The translations under genes and the position numbers were made by a program. This document shows positions 8,964 through 16,483 of a stretch of 16,483 nt of DNA, in pieces. The stretch is from Dictyocoela muelleri (Eukaryota > Microsporidia): positions 1 through 16,483 of the forward strand of contig SDVU01000252.1 in assembly GCA_016256075.1 (NCBI GenBank). The letters run 5' to 3'. The notes below the pieces were generated by a model that saw only the letters and a list, made by a program, of their open reading frames with translations, was not told where the DNA came from and made no database searches. Position 1 is the stretch's first letter. Every line of letters starts with the position of its first letter.

Positions 8964-9749
8964 TAATGACTCTTCAGCTCGTCTCTCCAGTCACTGGTCT
9001 TAGTTATTTTAGGTATGACTGAGATTTTGTGACACTTTCCCTGGTGCAAACCTTCGATCCTAGGTTTTGCCTTGTTTAGCATCACCTTTTCTTCCCTGCC
9101 GCATGCGCCAAGGAAGTTTCGGACTTGCACCAGTTACATGACAATACAGATGCAATTACCGGATATTTAGGTCCTTTTTCACGCGCATTCTACAGCGATT
9201 CTTGACTCGAAATCAACATCAGTGACCTCAACTCTGAATTTTACGCGCTCAGTGGATTTTCGTCTACGATGCTGGCCTTTGCAGCCTGTGTAGCATCGTC
9301 CAAACGAATTTTTTACAGATATCCTACTCCCCTGACCGATATTAGAGGATTTCGAGCTCTCCACACCAGGTACATGATCAATTCCATGTCTGTTCCGTTG
9401 GTCCCATCCAATATCATTTCCAGAGGATTACAAGTTTCAGTAGAATTGCTAGGGCCAACAGGAATCTTACCACGCTCCTGAACGGCCAGACACGATGCGC
9501 GTGTAACACTTGGAAAGGGAGGTTTGTTAATCCTCGGCACTCTGAAGTTCGGCTCCTCATGCTGCTCCTCGCGCCTTATGATCCTCTTCTCAGACAAATT
9601 CTTCTTCTCAACCATATTTACAGATGTGTCCTCTGAGGTATGAGAGGCATTTTTGATTGTTTTTATTTTTTTGTCCTTTTATTTTCATTTTGATCTTTCA
9701 TTAGGGGGTTCAAGTGTTTTAACCATTGATCTATCTGGTCCTTAACCAT
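8963..9749 (-). pseudogene. LINE ORF1, N-terminal part, broken
   Basis: The likely start is the ATG at 9747-9749, giving MVKDQIDQWLKHLNPLMKDQ and a charged, coiled-coil-like beginning. Within an A-rich run the frame shifts to KTIKNASHTSEDTSVNMVEK, then an open stretch of 100 codons (9313-9615) rich in Arg, Glu and Pro. Later blocks in other frames include KKIRLDDATQAAKASIVDEN and VRNFLGACGREEKVMLNKAK, and the reading stops at 8963-8965. Short Cys/His-containing stretches (CNWCKSETSLAHA near 9120) might be remnants of a zinc knuckle, but the spacing does not match CCHC. ORF1 proteins of LINEs bind the element's own RNA. That role is inferred from position, because no domain is firmly recognisable. 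Confidence 0.5.
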
Positions 9750-9760
9750 GATGTTTTATT

Positions 9761-10620
9761 TCGCTCAAATAAATAAATATTATTACTTTTAACAAAAACG
9801 AATTTCGGTTATTTTTTTAATAATAAAATACATAATTTAAAATAGAAAAAAATTATAAAGGTTATTAAATAATAAAAAGAAATTTTTCTAAATTATTGAT
9901 TTTTAAATTGCCTTAATAAATTGTTTTAAACATTATAAATAATTTTTAATAAATGATTTTTAATAAATGATTTTTAATTAATAATTTTTAATTAAAAACT
10001 AAATGAAGTCTTCTGATTGGCACCTAGAATTATATATTTTCTAGTTGATAAATAAATAGAATCCAATTTCAAATAAATATTTTTTGTATTGATATTTTTA
10101 AGACTAATTTTCTATTTATGTAGAAATTTTGATTTTACTTTTGTTTTTAAATTTGTTTTAGCATCGATTTCTTTCAGTTGAGTGTCTTAGAGACTTTATG
10201 GTTAATTGGTGAAAATCTTATCAGCTTAAACATTGAATTTCAATTGAGGGGATCATTCAAAACTAAAGATTTTATTAATTGGATTGTTTAAATTAAATTA
10301 AAAATATCAACAAATTTAAATTAATCATACTTTTTGAAGAATCTATTTTCCTTTTAAGCTGTAAAAAAATAATTTTGTGTAGAAAAATTCTTGTGGTTTT
10401 TTATTTCTTTAAAAAAAACATTGTTTCTATTATCATTAGGTTTATATTAATAAGATTTTTATTGGTTAGTGATTTTCATTGAGTGTTTTTATTGTTACTT
10501 TTAAAAATATCTGTTTGTTTTTGATCAAATTCGAATTTTTTATAAGATCATGTATCTTCTAAATATTTATCAGAATTGAAATAATGAGTATAAAAAGGTG
10601 CCATCAGAATCTTCCATTTA
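9761..10620. other. AT-rich intergenic stretch 3' of the host gene
   Basis: No gene seen on either strand. It begins where the LINE composition ends and runs to the stop of the 328-codon gene. It contains the short tandem array at 9938-9995 and otherwise only A/T-rich simple sequence. Confidence 0.6.
9938..9995. repeat. short AT-rich tandem array
   Basis: About three to four imperfect copies of a 15-bp unit of the type AATGATTTTTAATAA, ending in TTAATTAATAATTTTTAATT. It probably arose by slippage, and no function is seen. Confidence 0.6.
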
Positions 10621-10623
10621 GTT

Positions 10624-10629
10624 TTTATT
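10624..10629 (-). promoter_or_regulatory. AATAAA polyadenylation signal overlapping the stop codon
   Basis: On the minus strand the gene ends ...ACC CAA TAA followed by AAAC. The AATAAA hexamer therefore includes the TAA stop. A polyadenylation signal lying on or next to the stop is a known habit of compact microsporidian genes. Function here is inferred from sequence only. Confidence 0.5.
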
Positions 10630-11611
10630 GGGTATCACGCTCTCTATTATTTCTAGCTCTACGATAACGACGTGAGGGTGATGTCACTGACAACTCTGAA
10701 ATATCAGATAATGTATCGTATTCGAAACTTTCAGGTGGGAAAACTGAGATATCTGAAGAAAAGGACTCTTTCCTTTCTTTACTCGACGAACCTGCTGCTT
10801 GTTCATCTCTCGACTCTGACTTATGCTCTTTATTATTTAAACTTGCATAATTAGGATAATTGCTTTGAGAGGACGAATCTTTTTTAAATTTTTTATCTGA
10901 TTCTTCTTTAAATTGATTAGATGAATTTTCTGTAGATTTATTATCTGGAGTCAAAGAAGCTAATAAATCATTAAAAATGGGAATGTAATGCTCAGTAAGA
11001 ACTTTAAAGTCAGATACTGATCTTTTGCATGAAGACTTAAAATCTTGGGATCTAAATAAAATCTTTAAATTGGTAAATACGACTGGCTCTTTTTTTTGCT
11101 TAGACGAGGATAATTTTTCATTAGCAAATATTAGACTGACTTTTTTTAGTCCAGAATTGTAATCACCAAGTGTTTCTAGATTGATGCGCTTGGTGAAAAA
11201 TCGTCGAGTATTTAAAGAATTTAATTTAATTTCCATTGGGTATTCTCCCTCAAAATAAATACTTAAAAAATCTTCTTTGGGATTATTTTTATCTTTAAAT
11301 TGACTATTTTCGTCCTTTTTGGTGATGGTGCAGATTAAATTAGGATGAAAACAAATAACAACGTTTGATAAGTGTTCTTTTAATTTAGAAAAATTGAAAG
11401 ATTCTTTGGTCACGTTAGGTTTATAAAAACCCAATGTTCTGAGTTTTAAAGCGAATAATTTGCATGCTCTATCATAGACCTCTTCTTCAATTGATATTGA
11501 TTGGTCTGGATCACTTGATGACGAATAACCACCTTCTGCAGAATATATTTTTAAAAGAAAAATCGATAATATCAGGATTGATTGAATTGCTTTGGAAACG
11601 GAAAATAACAT
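10625..11611 (-). CDS. secreted-type protein of unknown function, Ser/Lys-rich tail
   Basis: Encodes 328 residues and is the only long uninterrupted gene in the window. Residues 1-25 form a clear signal peptide (hydrophobic core AIQSILILSIFLLKI, likely cleaved near YSA-EGG). Residues about 40-215 look folded, mixing hydrophobic and charged residues, with four cysteines at 50, 87, 94 and 195 that could pair in the secretory pathway. Residues about 220-328 are low complexity (Ser, Lys, Asn, Glu), ending in a basic SPSRRYRRARNNRERDTQ. Sequons occur at N66, N73, N224 and N229. There is no second membrane segment, no ER-retention tail and no domain I recognise. The ATG is preceded directly by CCCC with a TATA-like sequence about 20 bases upstream, which supports the start. 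It could be an exported effector or a spore/cell-surface protein. Both are inference, and the sequence is likely lineage-restricted. Confidence 0.8.
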   Translation of the reverse strand: MLFSVSKAIQSILILSIFLLKIYSAEGGYSSSSDPDQSISIEEEVYDRACKLFALKLRTLGFYKPNVTKESFNFSKLKEHLSNVVICFHPNLICTITKKDENSQFKDKNNPKEDFLSIYFEGEYPMEIKLNSLNTRRFFTKRINLETLGDYNSGLKKVSLIFANEKLSSSKQKKEPVVFTNLKILFRSQDFKSSCKRSVSDFKVLTEHYIPIFNDLLASLTPDNKSTENSSNQFKEESDKKFKKDSSSQSNYPNYASLNNKEHKSESRDEQAAGSSSKERKESFSSDISVFPPESFEYDTLSDISELSVTSPSRRYRRARNNRERDTQ

Positions 11612-11640
11612 GGGGCGTGTAGAATATTTTTATTTTATAG
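11612..11640 (-). promoter_or_regulatory. putative core promoter: CCCC at the start codon plus TATA-like box
   Basis: On the minus strand CTATAAAATA (11631-11640) is followed by ATTCTACACGCCCC directly before the ATG. A CCC/GGG-like motif at the start codon has been described in microsporidian genes and linked to short 5' leaders. The TATA-like part is weak evidence in such AT-rich sequence. The CG-rich CGCCCC stands out strongly. Confidence 0.5.
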
Positions 11641-12015
11641 TTTACCAATTTACCCTTTTTGCGGATCGGTTTAATTTTTATGATTCTTTTTAAAAAAAAA
11701 TCTTGAATAATTTTTAACTGAAAAATTTAATATTAAATTTACTTCTTAATGACAGTGAGAGTTATTAAAAATATCATTTTTAATTTATCTTAATGTTTCT
11801 TAATTAAGTTTAAAGTACGATACGATCTATAAATTAAAAATTTATATTCTGAATTATTTGATAATTATAAAGTCCATTAAAATAATCTTTAGGCGAGCAA
11901 TAAAAATATAAATAATAATGAGTTAATAAATTATTTGATTTCCATTAAATACAAAATAATGAATATTTAATGGTCTAATAAATTATTTTTTTGATAATGC
12001 ATTACTTTTATCTAT

Positions 12016-12088
12016 AAAACCTAAACCATAAAAATTTTATGATACAGTAGGCTTTCAAAAATATTTTAATATTGAATAAAATGGTTGA
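12016..12088. repeat. dispersed repeat A, copy 1
   Basis: Starts AAAACCTAAACCATAAAAAT and ends near AATATTGAATAAAATGGTTGA. It matches 13552-13625 in the same orientation, at very roughly three quarters of positions by eye. In this copy it lies directly before the palindromic repeat B. Confidence 0.6.
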
Positions 12089-12118
12089 ACGCTAATTCGC
12101 CTGTAGGCGAGTTGGCGC
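12089..12118. repeat. palindromic repeat B, copy 1
   Basis: GCTAATTCGCC-TGTA-GGCGAGTTGGC forms a hairpin with 9 of 11 pairs. It is a GC-rich spot in AT-rich sequence. Its counterpart at 13507-13535 keeps the order of bases but has lost much of the pairing. Confidence 0.65.
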
Positions 12119-13506
12119 TTTGGATCAAGTACATATACTCTCCTATAAGGTAGTAAATGAAATTGATGCAAACCGATACATATTTTTTTTATTCAATTTC
12201 ATAGTCCTCTAGCATCTAGAATATGATTATTTATTGTGAAGACGTTTTTTATATCAAAGAAAAACTGCAATAAAACGGCCATAATTGGTAATATTACTCT
12301 GCTATAAATATTATTTTATGATAAAATAGTTTATTTATTGTAAATTTTTTTGGGTTATCAAAACGACTTTATGCAAATATCTGGGGGGTGTAAATTGACT
12401 TGATCGCTACCTTTTCGTTTCATAAAATAGAAATCGCAAACTCTCCTGAGAGGATTGGACTAAATTTAATGTTATATTTTTTTAATTTGCTTAAAATTAA
12501 TTTTTTAATAATTAAATAGGAAATTTTAAGTTGACAAAAATTCATAAAAATTATTATTTGTGTTGATAAATAGTAAGAAGATGTTTTAATCTTGATTATT
12601 TCATTATCAAATATGTTTTAATAATTTAGCAATTTACTAATATAATAACGCTTGCCAAGAAAAAACTTTTTATAAATATTTGTATTTTTTATTATTATAT
12701 TGAAGCAAATATACAGATAAAATTATAAATGATATTTTTCGAATCTTTATTTCTTTTATTTTTGTCAATATGGAAATTGTTTTTTGTAGAGGGCAAACCT
12801 TATTTTGCTGAAAACTGGCTCATGACCACAGTAAAAACACAGATGGATACAACTTATACTAAATAAATTGAAATCAGATTTTATGCTTAAAACTATTTGA
12901 TTCTGATATAAGTTTGACATGAAATTTGTTCCTTAACTTTACATACCTATTACTATTGAAAATACATAGTAGAAAAAAAAGCTTTTAAGCGTAAGCGATT
13001 TTTCAATATTATTTGTTAATATAAAACTTCGTGTGGATAAACCCACATCCTCTCGTGGGCACACCCAAAACCTCTCGCGGGTACAATTTCCAGCGGCTAC
13101 GCTACTGCCGGTTTCTAGTTTAATGTAATATCGCGAACGAAACAATAGCTGAAAGTTAAAAGCGAGTTATAATCTAATACCTTTTTATTTATCAATTAAA
13201 AATTGCAAGTTTATCGAATAATAAATGATACTGGATGATTAATCTAAATGCTCATAAATGCGGTATTCGAAGTTTACCCAAAAGCAATTTAAATGTTGAT
13301 TTTTAAAAACAAAAAAGGGTAAAAGTGATGATTCTATGTTTTAATTTCTTTTAACATATTTTTTTTCACTGTTGAAAGGTGAATAAAAAGAATCTAAATT
13401 AGAAGAAAGATGGTCAATAAAAATAAAGCATTTTTTCAATAAGTTTGGTTTAGTTTTTTTATTAAACCAGAAAAGTTGTTGCTTTTTACTTTATTTGGTC
13501 GAAAAG

Positions 13507-13535
13507 GCGCTAACACGCCTGTAGACAAGTAGGGG
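13507..13535. repeat. palindromic repeat B, copy 2 (decayed)
   Basis: GCGCTAACACGCCTGTAGAC followed by AAGTAGGGGC. It is similar to copy 1 in the same orientation. Here B precedes A, the reverse of the order in copy 1. Confidence 0.55.
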
Positions 13536-13551
13536 CTCACTGACCTTTGTT

Positions 13552-13625
13552 AAAACCTAAACAATAAAAAATTTTATAATACTTATGCTTTTTAAAATTT
13601 TTTAATATTGAAGAAAATTTTTTGA
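13552..13625. repeat. dispersed repeat A, copy 2
   Basis: AAAACCTAAACAATAAAAAA and the following TTTAATATTGAAGAAAATTT correspond to copy 1 at 12016-12088. Both copies are diverged, so the family is old or evolves quickly. Confidence 0.6.
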
Positions 13626-13783
13626 GGAAATAAACTAATGCTACACTATCTTGAATGTAACATTTAAATAATGTGGCATAACTTCCACTAGCGTCACTTT
13701 TATAAAATCGTGAATGACATTTAACTCCCAAAAACTATATAATTATATTTACAAGTAAAATACAGTTGTTCAGTGTGTATAGC

Positions 13784-14002
13784 TGTTGCAACAAATTATG
13801 CCCACCTGCAAATTATGCCCCCTAATAAAATAAATTTGAAATTTAAAAAAATCATTTTTTTGATAATAAAATTTTATTACTAGTGTCATTCAAATTATGC
13901 TCCCTTTTATTTGATATATCAAAAATCATTTTTTGATAACAAATTTTATTAATAAAAATGCCAGAAAAAAATCAGCAAACTATGCCCCTTTTTATATTTT
14001 TA
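13784..14002. repeat. Ginger-like element, left inverted repeat
   Basis: 219 bp, closely matching the reverse complement of 15651-15869. It carries four direct copies of CAAATTATGCCC: 13792-13803, 13809-13820, 13891-13902 (with CTC) and 13976-13987 (CAAACTATGCCC). The copies lie in two groups within the repeat and may be integrase-binding sites. Confidence 0.9.
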
Positions 14003-14059
14003 TTATTTAATCATATTTCACAATTTTATCATTATTAAAAATCAAATTTTTATATTTTA

Positions 14060-15245
14060 AAATTTTTATCATCTACCATGAAAACAGTTTTAAAATACTT
14101 GACGAAACAGAAAAAAATAATATTATTATTTATTTATCAACAAATCAATATCCTTTAAATTTTAACAAAAAAGAAAGAAAGTCATTAAAGAGAAAAGCAA
14201 AAACTTTCAAATTAAAAAATAACATTCTATATTTATGTGAAAATGGAGTAGAAAAGGAGTATGTTTTTGATTATGAATAAGATAAAAAGAAAAACATAAT
14301 ATTATCAACTCATAATCAAGATCATGTTAGAATAAGAGCAACATATGAAAGAATAAGGCGCTCTTTTTATGCTATAACAATGAAAGATGTTCATCAATTC
14401 TAAATAGTTGCGAAAATTATATTGGAGAAAGACCACCTATAAATAACACTACTATAACCCCAATAGTTCCTCTGTTTCCAAGAGAAAGATTAATTGTCGA
14501 CACTATCGATATGAGATTATACAGTGAACATAATAATAATTATAAGTATATATTTACATTCATTAATTCTTTTACAAAGTTTAGGGGGCTTATAAATCAA
14601 AGAAAAAGGATGGTGACTCATTTTCAAAAATATTGTTAAACCAATTTTATTCAGAGGGTTTGTGTATGAAATTTCATAGTGATAATGGCTCTGAATTTAT
14701 AAATTCAAAATTTAGTGATGTATTGAGAAAATTTAATGTAAAATCTGTTCATGAACTACCTTATCATCCTCAAAAACAAGGCCAAGTTCAACGATTTAAC
14801 CGAACTATAAAATAACGGCTGATAAAAATTATGCCTATGGGTCAATTCAACTGGTAAAAGACAGCTTGATAATGTGATTTTTCACTATAATAATACAAAT
14901 CATAGGACCACACGTTGTAAAACATTCGTTTTATTCAAAGTTTTTGACATTAATATTATATCGGGCATATTATATAACCAAGAAAATGATATAGAATCTG
15001 TGAGGTTAAGATTAATGGAATATGTTGAATGTTATAGGCGTGAATATAATGTTCGACAATTTGATAATATAGTTATAGGTTCAAATGTTTTAGTTGCTAG
15101 ACCTTATACACTACATAATATCAGAAGAGGACATGTATTAGAATCACTATACTATCCAAATAATTTTTTTAGTTATTGATGTTGAAGAAAATAATATTAA
15201 AATCTAAGATATATTCACAGGTGAGATTAAATTTATAAATCTTTG
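14060..15245 (+). pseudogene. integrase of the Ginger-like element, broken
   Basis: Parts visible in order are a helical N-terminus (KILDETEKNNIIIYL, KKERKSLKRKAK), then an HHCC-type zinc-binding segment around LSTHNQDHVRIRATYERIRR, with the Cys part near NSCENYIGERP. Next comes an integrase core with LIVDTIDMRLYS, FINSFTKF, MKFHSDNGSEFINSKFSDVL and PYHPQKQGQVQRFNRT. A C-terminal region (LRLMEYVECYRREYNVRQFD, SNVLVARPYTLHNIRRGHVL) is followed by a possible small beta domain ending near 15245. The order is that of Gypsy/Ginger-type integrases, which join element ends to target DNA in the nucleus. The gene has a few breaks and is treated as a fossil. Confidence 0.75.
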
Positions 15246-15650
15246 ATTCTTAAAGCTTATTCCGAATTAAATTAAAATTTTTTATCATGTAAATTATATT
15301 TTTTTAAATAATATTTTTTTTAGAAACTTAGTTTTTTTTGTCATTTTCTGTGTTTTATGAAACTTTTGAAACAAAAAATTAAATTAAACCCAATAAAAAT
15401 TTTAAATTTAGAAAAAAATGAAGACAATCTTAAATTAATACACAAAAATTTATTTATCGATTTTTTTGTATTTCCATAATCCATTAAGAAGAATAAAAAA
15501 ATTAATAACTTAAGCAATAATTTATTTAAACGAATAATTCATTCTTGACAACTTATATTATTAAAATAAATCCGCAAAATATTGTCACGTATTTGTTTAG
15601 AAATGTGCGCATATTTTTATATTTCATTAATTTAAATAAATTATTTTATT

Positions 15651-15869
15651 TAAAAATATAAAGAGGGGCATAATTTGCTGATTTTTTTATGGCATTTTCA
15701 TTAATAAAATTTGTTATCAAAAAATGATTTTTGACATATCAAATAAAAGTGGGCATAATTTGACACGACACTAGTAATAAAATTTTATTATCAAAAAAAT
15801 GTTTTTTTTAAATTTTAAATTTAATTTATTAGTGGGATAATTTGCAGGTGGGCATAATTTGTTGCAACA
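15651..15869. repeat. Ginger-like element, right inverted repeat
   Basis: Reverse complement of the left repeat over the same 219 bp, including the inverted GGGCATAATTTG subrepeats (15664-15676, 15762-15772 and near the end at 15850-15860). Differences from the left copy are scattered, as expected after inactivation. Confidence 0.9.
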
Positions 15870-15874
15870 TGGGG

Positions 15875-15918
15875 ATGAGTGCGGCGACGCATCTTGGCAA
15901 AAAAGGAGTGAAAAAAAA
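15875..15918. repeat. dispersed repeat C, copy 1 (interrupted by the Ginger-like element)
   Basis: ATGAGTGCGGCGACGCATCT, then TGGCAAAAAAGGAGTGAAAA. It matches 16397-16439 with about four or five changes in the first 28 bases. The sequence left of the Ginger-like element (about 13758-13781, ending GTGTATA) resembles what precedes copy 2, so this repeat was probably continuous before the insertion. Confidence 0.6.
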
Positions 15919-16379
15919 TATAAAGTCATGAAAAGCCACAATTACCTGTATCATGCTTAATCATTGAAAAAACGATGATCGCGTATACAACTGGGCTTCT
16001 GGTTAGCTTAGGAAGTGACGTTTTATTGCAAAACAAAGAACCAAAGGTCACAAACTACGGTAGGAGAAAGCTCTCCGGGTTAGCATTCATGTATGTTGTC
16101 AGCATGTAATAAATTTACATAAATATATTTTTTATTTTTATGATAAAATCTAATAATATAAGTTTACTGAGAATAGTGACGGTCTGATAGCTCTTTTGTA
16201 AGCACCGTTGAATATAATTTTAAGTATCGAGGTTAGAATAACGCTTGCGTCACTTAAATAAATAAGTGAGAAAGATATATATGAGTTAAAAACTATGGAA
16301 AATAGTATCAATATTCACATATTCCAATGTGATAGGGTTATTAAAGATGTCTTTCAATATGAAAATGAATAAGATAAAG

Positions 16380-16439
16380 CTCTTCTATATGTATATATGA
16401 GTACGGCGGTGCATCTCGGCAGAAATTGAAAAAAAAATC
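16380..16439. repeat. dispersed repeat C, copy 2
   Basis: TATATGTATATATGAGTACG, then GCGGTGCATCTCGGCAGAAA and an A-run. It is the uninterrupted counterpart of copy 1, 520 bp away and in the same orientation. The differences between copies are mostly transitions. Confidence 0.65.
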
Positions 16440-16460
16440 CTAAATGTGTTTCTGATTGCG

Positions 16461-16475
16461 TCTCCTCCTCCTCCT
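16461..16475. repeat. short CTC microsatellite
   Basis: (TCC/CTC)n over about 15 bases near the window edge. It is an ordinary simple repeat. Confidence 0.6.
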
Positions 16476-16483
16476 AGTCATTG

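Larger units (their letters stand above)
4015..9760 (-). mobile_element. LINE (APE-type non-LTR retrotransposon), degraded, interrupted by a MITE
   Basis: About 5.7 kb, or 5.3 kb without the inserted MITE, of clearly GC-richer sequence between very AT-rich flanks. From the 5' end (right) it contains an ORF1-like region (about 9749-7850). It then contains ORF2 with an AP-type endonuclease (about 7844-7190), a linker (about 7190-6810), reverse transcriptase (about 6430-5230) and a C-terminal cysteine/histidine motif (about 4370). The order is standard for APE-bearing LINEs such as the CR1/Jockey/L2-like groups. I cannot place the clade, and I see no RNase H domain. Many stops and frameshifts show it is inactive. 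No target-site duplication or A-tail was found, so both ends are approximate. Confidence 0.85.
11641..13783. other. long non-coding AT-rich region with dispersed repeats
   Basis: No gene is supported. Open frames at 12939-13145 and 13537-13731 (minus) show no family features or good start context. The region contains two copies of a repeat pair (12016-12118 and 13507-13625). It also contains a GC-rich island at about 13030-13115 with a repeated CCTCTCG[TC]G[GC]G motif, and small palindromes. It ends at the left inverted repeat of the Ginger-like element. Confidence 0.6.
13784..15869 (+). mobile_element. Ginger-like DNA element with 219-bp terminal inverted repeats, broken
   Basis: A 2,086-bp element bounded by TGTTGCAACA at both ends, with long inverted repeats (13784-14002 and 15651-15869) enclosing a retroviral-type integrase gene on the plus strand. 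No reverse transcriptase, protease or capsid gene lies inside. Ginger transposons are DNA elements whose integrase is related to that of Gypsy elements. As I recall, they have inverted repeats of tens to a few hundred bases starting TGTNR, which TGTTG fits. No target-site duplication is clear. The interior gene is broken in a few places, so this copy looks inactive. The roughly 90 per cent match between its two ends (by eye) suggests moderate age. Confidence 0.75.
15870..16483. other. sequence right of the Ginger-like element, no gene recognised
   Basis: Mixed AT-rich sequence with a moderately GC-richer patch at about 15985-16095. A short open reading at about 16262-16368 (ISEKDIYELKTMENSINIHI then FQCDRVIKDVFQYENE) is not long enough to call. 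It contains both right-hand copies of a dispersed repeat (15875-15918 and 16380-16439) and a small CTC microsatellite near the end. Confidence 0.55.

Noticed and set aside
9090-9135. Possible CCHC zinc knuckle in LINE ORF1
   Set aside because: Cysteines and histidines are present, but the spacing does not match C-x2-C-x4-H-x4-C in any frame.
9269-9481. 70-codon plus-strand open frame
   Set aside because: It is a shadow of LINE ORF1 on the other strand, with no motif of its own.
10672-10854. 60-codon plus-strand open frame
   Set aside because: It lies wholly inside the 328-codon host gene on the opposite strand.
12939-13145. 68-codon open frame on the minus strand
   Set aside because: It is explained by the GC-rich island having few stops. 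It has no recognisable motif and no start context.
13537-13731. 64-codon open frame on the minus strand
   Set aside because: It overlaps repeat A and has no family features or supporting signals.
1-16483. tRNA, rRNA, CRISPR array or bacterial operon signals
   Set aside because: No T-loop consensus, regularly spaced repeats or ribosome-binding sites were seen; the element types are eukaryotic.

Overview
The window reads as a very AT-rich, repeat-dominated piece of a small eukaryotic genome. It holds one intact-looking host gene among degraded transposable elements. A microsporidian of the large-genome, transposon-rich kind (Hamiltosporidium-like) is my best guess. The clues are intronless coding, CCCC directly before the start codon of the host gene, an AATAAA signal overlapping its stop codon, and the mix of FLYWCH-MULE, Merlin/IS1595 and integrase-type elements. 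This assignment is inference; no rRNA or tRNA was found to settle it.

Layout: (1) 1-170 carries a possible 3' end of a plus-strand coding region. (2) About 305-2450 is a nested pair on the minus strand: a Merlin/IS1595-like transposase relic split by a Mutator-like (MULE) element with terminal inverted repeats. The Merlin sequence at the junction is present twice, as direct copies of about 78 bp on either side of the MULE. (3) 2451-4014 is AT-rich with only small hairpins. (4) About 4015-9760 is a long LINE (APE endonuclease plus reverse transcriptase) on the minus strand, visibly richer in GC than its surroundings. Its reverse transcriptase region is interrupted at 5739-6202 by a fold-back MITE that is almost entirely one long inverted repeat. 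(5) 10625-11611 is the host gene, a 328-residue secreted-type protein of unknown function on the minus strand. (6) 11640-13783 is non-coding with dispersed repeats and palindromes. (7) 13784-15869 is a Ginger-like DNA element with 219-bp terminal inverted repeats around a retroviral-type integrase gene on the plus strand, now broken. It sits inside a dispersed repeat whose second copy lies at about 16380-16439.

The genes do not form an operon or pathway. The window is a record of successive insertions (MULE into Merlin, MITE into LINE, Ginger-like into a short repeat) around one host gene that may encode an exported protein. I saw no convincing new biological system. The most informative oddities are the long duplication around the MULE, the fold-back MITE and the subrepeat architecture of the Ginger-like inverted repeats.
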